The notes: a model not told the origin generated them from the sequence alone. 64,000 bases of DNA from Clostridium formicaceticum (GCF_001854185.1 NZ_CP017603.1:4092001-4156000), one strand, 5' to 3'; shown: positions 34,896-42,590, counted from the first letter of the stretch. Program-made: numbers and translations.

Positions 34896-35687
34896 TTAGT
34901 CTTCTTTATTTACTTCAACCCTCTTAAAGCCGTTTTTTTCAAAAATATTCATAGCCTCTTCACTTTGAAGATAGTTTAAAAATTCATCAGCAGCACTAAG
35001 ATTTTTCGACGAAGATATAACAGCAGCAGGAAGAAAAACAGGATTATGAGAATTTTCAGGGGCTATCGCTGCAATTCTTACCTTATTAGAAGTTTTTGCT
35101 ATCGTATCCCAGACAAAACCGGCCTCAGCATTTTCTGTTTCAACATAAGACATTACTTGAAAAAGATCTTTTCCCATCACCAATTTAGTCTGAAGTTCAT
35201 CCCACATTGCTAGGGTTTCCAAAGTTTCTTGAGCAGTTTTGGCTGCAGGTACCGAATTCGGAACACCGATACCGATTTTCTTAACTTCAGGTTTTAAAAG
35301 ATCTTCAAAACAATTAATAGACATATTGTTTTTTCCTGTAATCAATACAAGCTCGTCGCTGACTAGATTTACCCTTGTTTCCTTTAATATCAAGTTTTGC
35401 ATTTCAAGTTCATCCATCTGATTTTCACCCTGTGAAATAAAAATATCTGTCGCAGATCCCTGTTCAATTTGATTCTGCAACCAGCCCGAAGGCCCATAAT
35501 TGAAGGTTATCTGTATATTTTTCTTATCATCACAATAAATATTTTTAATTTCCTCAAGTGAATCTTTAAGGCTCGGCGCAGAAGAAACAATCAATTCTAC
35601 ATTCTCTACCGCAGAGGTAGAACGATCTCTTGAACATCCAATCATCCCTACCAACAATAAAATGACTAATACAGTATACCTATGCAA
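34896..35687 (-). CDS. modA: ModA-type molybdate/tungstate-binding lipoprotein
   Basis: 263 residues. Signal peptide with lipobox MIGC, then a type 2 binding protein with ModA marks: VSSAPSLKDSLEEI, FNYGPSGWLQNQIEQGSATD, IGVPNSVPAAKTAQETL and the C-terminal LNYLQSEEAMNIFEKNGF. Captures oxyanion outside the membrane. The only start in frame is a TTG with no ribosome site; a good site and ATG lie at 35728 in another frame whose translation would supply a basic N-terminus, so a 1-nt indel is possible. No modB or modC follows; a permease must come from elsewhere. Confidence 0.88.
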   Translation of the reverse strand: MHRYTVLVILLLVGMIGCSRDRSTSAVENVELIVSSAPSLKDSLEEIKNIYCDDKKNIQITFNYGPSGWLQNQIEQGSATDIFISQGENQMDELEMQNLILKETRVNLVSDELVLITGKNNMSINCFEDLLKPEVKKIGIGVPNSVPAAKTAQETLETLAMWDELQTKLVMGKDLFQVMSYVETENAEAGFVWDTIAKTSNKVRIAAIAPENSHNPVFLPAAVISSSKNLSAADEFLNYLQSEEAMNIFEKNGFKRVEVNKED

Positions 35688-35842
35688 CGTAACTTAATAA
35701 TAGTTTTTATTTTCAACCCAGAAACCATTTTGCACTTTCTCCCTTTTTCAATATTTCATATTCTTAATTTTAATCATTACTTACTGTTTCTAAATCTACT
35801 CATTGCTTCGTCTCTTTTCTCAATACTTTTCAAAACTCTGTA

Positions 35843-36218
35843 ATATACACCTCCATTACAATTTTATTGTGTACTTAGCAACACACTTCCCTTATGTAAT
35901 GAATCATCATTATAATAAGCAACAAATTTTTTGAAATTTTTCCCCTCACCCCCATCAATTTAAATTTATAAAGCAAAACAACATAGTTATTACAACTGCT
36001 ACAGAGAAGGTTATCATCTCCTTATTAAGATTTTTATGCACATTGTCTAGGTGTGAATTATTATAAATAGACATAACATAACTCAACTTAAACAAGTAAA
36101 GGTTTTAATCTATTTATATAATGTTTTGTTATGTTATATTATATATATCCTCTAATGAAAAATCAATAAAATAAATAAAAAATAATGAATATTTAAACAA
36201 TATTATTGGGTGACAACC
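35843..36218 (-). promoter_or_regulatory. Conserved leader, copy B, upstream of modA-modD
   Basis: Counterpart of 28655-29036 (same blocks and order, about three quarters of bases identical by eye). Its hydrophobic frame reads MITFSVAVVITMLFCFINLN, with AAGGAGATGAT at its start as in copy A. The end nearest the genes still shows TGGAGGTG and a few codons of a lost gene before modA begins 155 bp later. Between 36345 and 36700 I find nothing but AT-rich DNA. Confidence 0.6.
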
Positions 36219-36283
36219 TAAGATCTATTTAGCACTCTATTTAAAAACCATTCATGTTCTGGATTTCGATAGACTTAACTATA

Positions 36284-36339
36284 AAATTCGGCTACAATTC
36301 AGGGGGAGTTTTTACTCCCACTAAATTGTAGCCGAATTT
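36284..36339. repeat. 26-bp-arm inverted repeat (large hairpin)
   Basis: Arms AAATTCGGCTACAATTYAG and GGGAGT plus their complements, 24 of 26 pairs matching, with loop TTTT. It lies between two divergent genes, where no terminator is expected, and no good T-run follows. Terminator of an unseen transcript, or the relic of a small mobile element. Confidence 0.55.
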
Positions 36340-36748
36340 ATCCTTTACATCTTTATTTCATCTTTTCTTTTTGTTATCCTAAAAAAGATACAATCTATAT
36401 ATCTGCATCCTACAGTACTTCATTCTGTAATTGTTTACTATCCTGCTGAAAATCCAATATAGTTGATCATATTAGTAGACTATATGCAAAATTTAAAATA
36501 TAATGTATTTATATGTCATATTCTGCATTACTTACTTCAAATAGCAAGACTACTTAACGTACTAAATTAAGAAAAGATCTAAAACTACTTTATTATTTTA
36601 TTTATTCGAAATAATACTTACCGTTTTTATCTGCAAAATATAAACCTTAACATGCTAGGATAGTAGATCATTTCGTGCCCTTAAGTACAACAGTAGATAT
36701 GATTTTGTACAGTATTAAAAAAATATTGCGTGTGGAGGGTGATAAAAT

Positions 36749-37813
36749 ATGCAAAATTTATACAAAGCATTGCTATCAAAAGTGAATGAAGGTAATTCAT
36801 GTGTCATGTTAACTTATCTAGATGTACATAATGATCAAAAAGGTTCTATTGAAAAAAAGATTCTTTTAACCAGTGAAAATATTAAAAACAAATCTTTTCC
36901 TTTTTGTGATGATGTTTATGAAATAATATCTCTTTCTTTAGAGACTGGAAAGCTTGAAATGGTCAATGTCGAGGAAAATAAAGCTATTTTAATCGAACCA
37001 TTTCTTCCAAACCCCCGTTTGATTGTCTTTGGTGGCGGACATATAGCCAAGCCTTTATCAGAATTTGCTTCAAGAATAGGCTTCTCTGTTACTGTTGTAG
37101 ATGATAGACCCTCCTTCGCCAATGCAGATCGTTTTCCTGAAGCTGAAAACGTGATTTGCGAAAACTTTGAAAAGTCCTTTTCCTCTATAAATCTAAGACA
37201 ATCTGATTATGTGGTCATTGTAACAAGGGGACATAGACATGATGGTGTGGTTTTACGAGAGGTTTTAAACTATGACCTTAGTTATATGGGAATGATCGGA
37301 TCAAAGCGCAGAGTAGATGCTATGATGAAAGAATTACTGAGGGAAGGATTTGCTAAAGATAAACTGGATTTGGTTCATTCTCCTATAGGATTGGATATAG
37401 CTGCTATTACCCCCGATGAAATAGCGATTTCCATCGTATCTCAACTTATCAGTTGTAAAAACAAAGGTATTTTAAGGAAGTTCGGCAAAAACTTTGTCCT
37501 TCCCGAATTTGATGGAGAAGTGATGGAAAAGATATCTGAAAAATCATCCATCCCCAAAGCACTTATAACAATATTATCCTCTAAAGGATCTGTTCCAAGA
37601 AAAGCTGGTGCTAAAATGGTGGCGTACTTTGATGGAAGAACTATTGGAAGCATTGGTGGAGGCTGCAGCGAGGCAGGTGTCTTAGCTAAAGCAAGAGAAA
37701 TAATGATGGACAGGGGATTTTTCATTGAACATGTTGATATGACCGGTGATGTGGCAGAATCTGAAGGCATGGTATGTGGTGGGGTGATGGAGGTACTTGT
37801 AGAAGTCTTTTAG
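36749..37813 (+). CDS. XdhC/CoxI-family molybdoenzyme maturation protein
   Basis: 354 residues. A Rossmann-type XdhC_C domain comes first (about 90-240, RLIVFGGGHIAKPLSEFASR, VTRGHRHDGVVLREVL, YMGMIGSKRR) and the XdhC/CoxI domain last (about 262-354, ILSSKGSVPRKAGAKMV, GGGCSEAGVLAKAREI, CGGVMEVLVEVF). This is the reverse of the common order. XdhC proteins bind Moco and help sulfurate and insert it into xanthine-dehydrogenase-type enzymes. No such hydroxylase is in the window. Ribosome site GTGGAGGGTG. It stands alone but adds to the molybdenum theme. Confidence 0.88.
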   Translation: MQNLYKALLSKVNEGNSCVMLTYLDVHNDQKGSIEKKILLTSENIKNKSFPFCDDVYEIISLSLETGKLEMVNVEENKAILIEPFLPNPRLIVFGGGHIAKPLSEFASRIGFSVTVVDDRPSFANADRFPEAENVICENFEKSFSSINLRQSDYVVIVTRGHRHDGVVLREVLNYDLSYMGMIGSKRRVDAMMKELLREGFAKDKLDLVHSPIGLDIAAITPDEIAISIVSQLISCKNKGILRKFGKNFVLPEFDGEVMEKISEKSSIPKALITILSSKGSVPRKAGAKMVAYFDGRTIGSIGGGCSEAGVLAKAREIMMDRGFFIEHVDMTGDVAESEGMVCGGVMEVLVEVF

Positions 37814-37870
37814 AATATTATAAGGATATCCGTACTGTAGTTTTGATGCAGTACAGATTATCCTTCCTCT

Positions 37871-37900
37871 GCAACCACTTCTACATGGAGTGGTTGCTTT
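37871..37900 (+). terminator. Terminator after the XdhC-family gene
   Basis: Stem GCAACCACT/AGTGGTTGC, 9-nt loop, then TTT. It lies 58 bp past the stop and abuts the convergent nitroreductase gene. Confidence 0.7.
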
Positions 37901-37901
37901 G

Positions 37902-38459
37902 CTACCAATTAAAAACTTCCGGAACTTTTCTTTCAGGCGAAGTCAGTTTTGATTTCATATAGCCTATTGTCATAGGACAGACAAGCTCGTACTCTGATGG
38001 TACACGGTATTTTTCCTTAAACTCTTTAGTATTAAGGGTATGTTCAGCAAAACCAATCCAGCAAGTCCCAATGCCCATACTATGTGCAGCCAGCATAATA
38101 TTCCCTGCCGCCAAAGAACAGTCATAGAGATACCAATGGGATTTTGTATTTCCGTAAATTGCAATAAGTGTAGAAGCATGATTAAATACGCTATAGGTTG
38201 GATTAAGTAACCAGCTTTCGTATTGCTTTAAATAGGGGTAAGCATCAAGGTTTCTTAATAAATAAGTCTTGGTATCCTCTGAAAGCTTTTGAATCTCCTC
38301 TTTTCCTTGAATAACCACAAAACCCCATGGCTGCTCATTTGAACCTGTAGAGGCTTTCGTACCTAATGTCAGCAATTGATGAATTGTTTCGTTAGACACT
38401 TGTTGGTCGGTGTAGGCACGAACGCTGCGTTTTTCATTGATACAATCTAAAATATTCAT
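37902..38459 (-). CDS. Nitroreductase-family FMN oxidoreductase
   Basis: 185 residues, one-domain nitroreductase fold. FMN-binding marks: EKRSVRAYTDQQV at the N-terminus, GTKASTGSNEQPWGFVVI, AAGNIMLAAHSMGIGTCWIG, and the C-terminal MTIGYMK. Cytoplasmic, uses NAD(P)H; physiological substrate not predictable. Monocistronic. Confidence 0.9.
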   Translation of the reverse strand: MNILDCINEKRSVRAYTDQQVSNETIHQLLTLGTKASTGSNEQPWGFVVIQGKEEIQKLSEDTKTYLLRNLDAYPYLKQYESWLLNPTYSVFNHASTLIAIYGNTKSHWYLYDCSLAAGNIMLAAHSMGIGTCWIGFAEHTLNTKEFKEKYRVPSEYELVCPMTIGYMKSKLTSPERKVPEVFNW

Positions 38460-38608
38460 AATTTCACTCCTTTAATTTTGAATTTTTTACCAATGTTTTC
38501 CTACCTTAGAATAACATATTCTATGCCAATAAGCAAAATAATACATCCCTCTTCCCTACTTACACGCATCATTACCGCCCCCAAAAAGGTAGTTTTGATT
38601 TCAAAAGT

Positions 38609-38644
38609 AAAAAAAGAATTCAAGCTAATTCTTGAATTCTTTTT
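38609..38644 (-). terminator. Terminator of the selenoprotein/FMN-lipoprotein operon
   Basis: Stem AAAGAATTCAAG/CTTGAATTCTTT with a 6-nt loop, then a T-run on the minus strand, 20 bp after the FMN-binding gene. Confidence 0.85.
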
Positions 38645-38664
38645 CACTGATACTATAAGTTTTA

Positions 38665-39042
38665 TTACTTAGCTTCTCTTAAACCAAGTGCTGCTTCAAC
38701 AGCTTCTATCGTTCCTTTACTTGATCCAGTTGCTCCCGAGACTACGTCCACCTCTGTAGACTGAAGTTCAATAATCTTTTCAATCACTTCCTCTACAGCT
38801 ACATCTCCAATACTACCTGTTTCATTCATTTCTACTATTTTAATCTCTGTAATCTTACCATCTTCTACTTTTACACTTAGTTTAATATCCTCCTTAAATC
38901 CTTTGCCAGTGCCTTCATATACACCATCCCTATATATTCCAACGGCGGATTCTTCATTAGCAGCTACGCCTTTTTCCCCACATCCTGATACTAGTACACT
39001 TATCAACATTGGAATTACTAATAAAACTAATTTCTTTTTCAT
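38665..39042 (-). CDS. FMN-binding-domain lipoprotein
   Basis: 125 residues. Signal peptide with lipobox VSGC (Cys21), then a small FMN-binding domain: YRDGVYEGTGKGF, VKVEDGKITEIKIVE and VDVVSGATGSSKG. The D-x-x-S-G-A-T motif is the site where ApbE-type flavin transferases attach FMN to the threonine, so a covalently bound flavin outside the membrane is likely. It lies 139 bp downstream of the selenoprotein gene on the same strand, so the two may pass electrons to one another; that is inference. Confidence 0.9.
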   Translation of the reverse strand: MKKKLVLLVIPMLISVLVSGCGEKGVAANEESAVGIYRDGVYEGTGKGFKEDIKLSVKVEDGKITEIKIVEMNETGSIGDVAVEEVIEKIIELQSTEVDVVSGATGSSKGTIEAVEAALGLREAK

Positions 39043-39099
39043 CTCTAATCCCTCCTGATTCTTTTACCATGAAATATTTATAAGATTATTTATCTTCTA

Positions 39100-39147
39100 A
39101 GGAATAGCAATAAAGCTGTGGAATATCTCAGCCTTATTGCTATTCCT
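39100..39147 (-). other. Hairpin between the selenoprotein and FMN-lipoprotein genes
   Basis: Arms AGGAATAGCAATAA and TTATTGCTATTCCT pair perfectly, with an inner GCT/AGC. There is no T-run on the minus strand, so it may be a leaky terminator, an mRNA-stability hairpin or a processing site that sets different levels of the two genes. Confidence 0.5.
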
Positions 39148-39181
39148 GAAGTTTTTTGATGATCTTTTCTGCTTTAAGTGC

Positions 39182-39859
39182 TTACAATGTTTCATTTAAC
39201 ATTTCAATCGTTTTCTTAACAATTCCTGCTGCAACACCGGCACAGCGCTCTTTACGTTCTGTATCGCCAAATCCACAGCCTTGAGCATCCATAAATTTCC
39301 CCACTGAATCAGCACATAATACCGACTCAGCAACAGTAGTAGCTAAACCTAACTCAGCTGGCTGTATTTGTGGGAATGGATATTCCTTGTACCAATTCCA
39401 TAGATCTCCTACTAACTTTTTTTGAGTATCTGCATCGCATACTGTACCTATACATGCTGCAGCTACACCTAATGAACCACAAAGGCTTGCCTGCCCCGCA
39501 TAACCTGCAGCTGCATTAATAAATGCTTCAGGTGGTATTTGGTTAAATGGATAGCCTACCTCGTCTGCCAATGAACCGAAGAACCCTTCGGATACACCAA
39601 TACCTCAGCCACCTTTTGACAAGTAGGCATGGTACGCTCTTTCAGCCGCCTTATCAGCATCGAGTTTTGCATAAGGAAAAGGCCATTCGGGTTTTCCCTT
39701 TGCCTCTACAGTTGTTTGTACTTCAGCTGTCGTTTGATCTGAACAGGCAGTCAAAATACCTCCAACACCACCAAGAAGCGTTACGCCAGCAATGGATGCT
39801 CCTACACCCTTTAAAAAATCCTTCCTTGATATTTCTTTTTCCTTCTTTTCAATGGTCAT
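39182..39859 (-). CDS. Exported selenoprotein of the C_GCAxxG_C_C / split-Soret family (Sec by in-frame TGA)
   Basis: One gene of 225 residues with TGA at 39605-39607 as codon 85. Upstream: Tat-like SRKDFLKG, hydrophobic core and lipobox LTAC (Cys39). The TGA falls in YLSKGG-Sec-GIGVSEGFFGSLAD; relatives have Cys at that place (GGCxxGVxxA). The rest follows the family: VGYPFNQIPPEAF, LCGSLGVAAACIG, WYKEYPFPQ, GCGFGDTERKERCAG. Both halves are in one frame, neither half is a complete family member, and a SECIS-like hairpin sits at the right distance. Ribosome site AAAGGAGGAG. Probably a thiol/selenol redox protein on the outer face of the membrane; function unknown. Alternative: nonsense mutation, which the intact 3' half argues against. 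Confidence 0.88.
39576..39607 (-). promoter_or_regulatory. Candidate SECIS element of the exported selenoprotein
   Basis: 18 nt after the TGA begins the loop GGGUUC closed by CCGAA/UUCGG. The UGA-to-loop distance equals that of fdhA exactly and the loop starts with G, as bacterial SECIS models require. Confidence 0.7.
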
Positions 39860-40184
39860 TGATTCCTTCTCCTCCTTTATACCTTAAAATGATAATAAGT
39901 TAACACTACACCACCTGCGAATAATTACTTTCCTTATATAATAATTATAATATAGTTTAACTTATATCAATAATAAGAGTTGTTTATGATATATAATAAT
40001 GATTTATATTCGTTTAATAATTAACAACAATTCACCTTCAAAACCAATTCGATTTACCACAAAAGATATTTCATGATATAATGATTATTAGAATTAATAA
40101 CAAGTTTTATCATTGAACCTACTATTAAGTACTCATTAGTGATGTTTCCAATAAACATACAATTTCTCTGGGGGAGAAAAACTT
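39860..40184. promoter_or_regulatory. Divergent promoter region between the selenoprotein and LysR genes
   Basis: 325 bp, very AT-rich. For the LysR gene, TTTACC (40053-40058) and TATAAT (40077-40082) are 18 nt apart. On the minus strand TTGATA and TATAAT lie near 39948-39975 with a short spacer. Dyad-rich words such as CTTATATCAATAATAAG could hold LysR binding sites. No gene seen. Confidence 0.5.
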
Positions 40185-41075
40185 ATGAACCTTCAATATT
40201 TAAAGGCTTTCTATGTTACAGTACAGCTAAATAGCATTTCCAAGGCAGCAAAGGAACTCCACTTAACCCAGCCAGGTCTTAGTATGCAAATTCAATCTCT
40301 TGAAAAAGATCTTGGCGTTACTCTTCTTACTAGAAGTAACAAGGGGGTAGAACTTACAGAGGCAGGGACGGTGGTTTTCGACTATGCTAATACGATTCTT
40401 TCTATGCAAGACAATATTGAACGAGATTTAGCCAGTCTTAAAACCAATAGGAAGGATTTATTGGTCGGTTCCTGTAAAGCTGTGGGCGAGTATGCACTTC
40501 CCTGTAGTATTTATATCTATAAGCAAGATCACAGGGATATAAATATAAACTATAATATTATGAATTCAGAGGAAGTTATGAACAATCTTTCTGATAGAAC
40601 AATCAATATAGGCATCCTTCACAGCTATATGGAAAGAAAAAATATAAAAACCGAAAAGATAACCACTGACAGGCTGATTCTTGTTACTTCTTTGCCTTTT
40701 TTAAAAAATAGAATTACAGCAAATGAACTCAAAATGCTTCCACTAATATTTAGGGAAGAAGGTTCTGGAACAAGGGCAACCGTACAACAACATTTAAAAC
40801 CTCATCATATAAAAATTTCTGATTTAAATATTATTTATGAATTAAATTCTATGGAAGCTATAAAAACCTCTGTTCTATCAGGTAAAGGCATTTCCTTTAT
40901 TCCTGAATTAACCATCAAAAGAGAGCTGAGGGATGGAATTTTGCGGGAAATAGAAATTGAAAATATTCCTATGAAAAGTGATTTTTATATAGCCTATCGA
41001 CAAGATCACCAATTTGCCAGCTTCGAAAGTGAGTTTATTGATTTTATTAAGTCCTCTAAACGTGGATTTTGCTAA
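40185..41075 (+). CDS. LysR-family transcriptional regulator
   Basis: 296 residues. N-terminal winged HTH (2-60: YLKAFYVTVQLNSISKAAKE, LHLTQPGLSMQIQSLEKDLG, LLTRSNKGVELTEAG), linker helix, then the effector domain with PLIFREEGSGTRATV, a motif shared with CysB/CysL/CbbR-like regulators. Divergent from the selenoprotein gene and convergent with the YeeE/TusA set, so either may be controlled by it; LysR proteins usually control the divergent neighbour. The GEEGSGTR-like motif hints at a sulfur-related or small anion ligand, which fits the context but is unproven. Confidence 0.93.
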   Translation: MNLQYLKAFYVTVQLNSISKAAKELHLTQPGLSMQIQSLEKDLGVTLLTRSNKGVELTEAGTVVFDYANTILSMQDNIERDLASLKTNRKDLLVGSCKAVGEYALPCSIYIYKQDHRDININYNIMNSEEVMNNLSDRTINIGILHSYMERKNIKTEKITTDRLILVTSLPFLKNRITANELKMLPLIFREEGSGTRATVQQHLKPHHIKISDLNIIYELNSMEAIKTSVLSGKGISFIPELTIKRELRDGILREIEIENIPMKSDFYIAYRQDHQFASFESEFIDFIKSSKRGFC

Positions 41076-41116
41076 AAAAAGCAGCTTCTAAGATTATCTT
41101 AGAAGCTGCTTTTTTT
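41074..41116. terminator. Bidirectional terminator
   Basis: Stem of 18 bp (AAAAAAAGCAGCTTCTAAGA with its complement), loop TTA-like, T-runs on both strands. It separates the convergent LysR and YeeE genes and overlaps both ends. Confidence 0.9.
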
Positions 41117-41630
41117 AAAAGGACTTAAATAATATTTTACTGCCTAACCAAGCCCCAACAAACATGAAAACAGCAAAAACCCAGCCATGTAATGAGAAGG
41201 ATGGAATTGCACTAAAGTAGGCGCCAATATTGCAACCAAAGCTTAGTCTTGTGCCATAACCCATCAGGATTCCTCCAGTTAGGGCGAAAAAAAATTGTTT
41301 CAGATTTTTAATTTTCTTCCACTTAAACTGATTTGCCCATAAAACTGCTAAAAAAGCACCTAGCACAACTGCAGTGTTTAGCACTGTATGAGGATTGACT
41401 AGAAAACTATACCTTTCCTTTAATCCATGATGATAAACATTAAAATAATACCAATTAGCAGGATCAAATCTCAGTTTCTCCAGTGTGAATCCTCCCCAGT
41501 ATAATAATCCTCTAGTAACACCCCAAGCGGAGCCAGTGATAAACAACAGACAAGTATTTAACACTGCTAATAAAATCCCGCCTACCCAATAGGGCCAAGG
41601 TTCTTTTAATATTTTGTCATACAGCCTCAT
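41115..41630 (-). CDS. YeeE/YedE-family membrane protein, C-terminal-half type
   Basis: 171 residues with about five membrane helices. The signature GYGTRLSFGCNIGAYFSAI with its cysteine matches the second half of YeeE/TsuA, which takes up thiosulfate; the related YedE is linked to selenium use. E. coli YeeE is one chain of about 350 residues; here the two halves are separate genes with tusA between them. Probably pairs with the product of 41892-42590. Substrate (thiosulfate, other sulfur, or selenium compound) unproven. Confidence 0.88.
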   Translation of the reverse strand: MRLYDKILKEPWPYWVGGILLAVLNTCLLFITGSAWGVTRGLLYWGGFTLEKLRFDPANWYYFNVYHHGLKERYSFLVNPHTVLNTAVVLGAFLAVLWANQFKWKKIKNLKQFFFALTGGILMGYGTRLSFGCNIGAYFSAIPSFSLHGWVFAVFMFVGAWLGSKILFKSF

Positions 41631-41653
41631 ATTCTTCTCCTTCTCTTTCAGGA

Positions 41654-41881
41654 TTATCTAGCTTTTTCAATATAAATCTCCCACTCACCTTCTGCAATCT
41701 CAATATAGTCAATATAATGTCCTTGTTTTTTCGTCCATTCAACGACATTAGCAATAGAGCAGTTATGGTCTGTATGCATAATTAAAATATCACCAATCTC
41801 CATTTTCCCTAACTGCTTTAACGCTTTTAGCAAGGGGATTGGACACGCTTCATATAAACAATCCAATTTGTACTCTGCCAT
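41654..41881 (-). CDS. TusA/SirA-family sulfur carrier protein (TsuB/YedF type)
   Basis: 75 residues, cytoplasmic. The YEACPIPLLKALKQL motif contains the CPxP active cysteine (Cys13) that carries sulfur as a persulfide. Lies between the two YeeE halves with gaps of 23 and 10 bp. TsuB accepts sulfur from thiosulfate imported by TsuA; YedF is the selenium-linked relative. With two selenoproteins in this window either use is possible. Confidence 0.92.
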   Translation of the reverse strand: MAEYKLDCLYEACPIPLLKALKQLGKMEIGDILIMHTDHNCSIANVVEWTKKQGHYIDYIEIAEGEWEIYIEKAR

Positions 41882-41891
41882 GATCCTCCTC

Positions 41892-42590
41892 CTACCTATT
41901 TCTCATCATATTGTTCTTTTTGTCATACCAATCGGCAATATAATATAAAACACAAAGTAATATTAATTGTAAAATCAGTGAAGGGAATAATCCCAAATAT
42001 TTAGGAAGGTATACGGTTGAAGCCTTAGCTATCAATACTTTATCCCAGAAAGAAAAATGGCTTGCACCAAGGATACTACCAATAATAAAGCCTATCAAAG
42101 CAACCAACTGCATCATATAGCCTTCTCCTAACCTCATAAGTGATCCTGAGACACAACCTCCCGCCATCACCATACCTACCCCAAACAAAATTGCTCCAAT
42201 AGCAGTATGAATTCCCACAGGACTCAACTGTCCTGGAACTGCTGTAAGCAGATAATTAGGATTCGAACCCACCGTCTTATATTGTATAATGAAGAATCCC
42301 ACAGTTGATACCATAAAAGCTAAAAGCACAGCCTTCAAAAGAGAAGTACTTCCCATCATAATAGGATCTCTAAAACTAGCAGCAAAACAAAATCTAGAAC
42401 GCTGCATGGTCATTCCTAATAAAATACCAATCATCCAAAAACTGCTTAAAGAAAATTGATATCGGATAAGCATAAAATACATCATGATCGCCATAATCGT
42501 CCCCAAAACAGCAAAGGGTATTTGATTGTTCTTTTTCCTAGTCTCCATTTGCCTTTGTTTTTTTAAGGCCTCAATTCTACTAGATGTCAT
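41892..42590 (-). CDS. YeeE/YedE-family membrane protein, N-terminal-half type
   Basis: 232 residues with a basic cytoplasmic start and about six membrane helices. RSRFCFAASFRDP and MAGGCVSGSLMRLGEG are the cysteine-bearing YeeE motifs of the first half, thought to relay sulfur through the membrane. First gene of the three-gene set, strong ribosome site AGGGAGGGGG. Complements the C-terminal-half protein two genes downstream. Confidence 0.9.
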   Translation of the reverse strand: MTSSRIEALKKQRQMETRKKNNQIPFAVLGTIMAIMMYFMLIRYQFSLSSFWMIGILLGMTMQRSRFCFAASFRDPIMMGSTSLLKAVLLAFMVSTVGFFIIQYKTVGSNPNYLLTAVPGQLSPVGIHTAIGAILFGVGMVMAGGCVSGSLMRLGEGYMMQLVALIGFIIGSILGASHFSFWDKVLIAKASTVYLPKYLGLFPSLILQLILLCVLYYIADWYDKKNNMMRNR

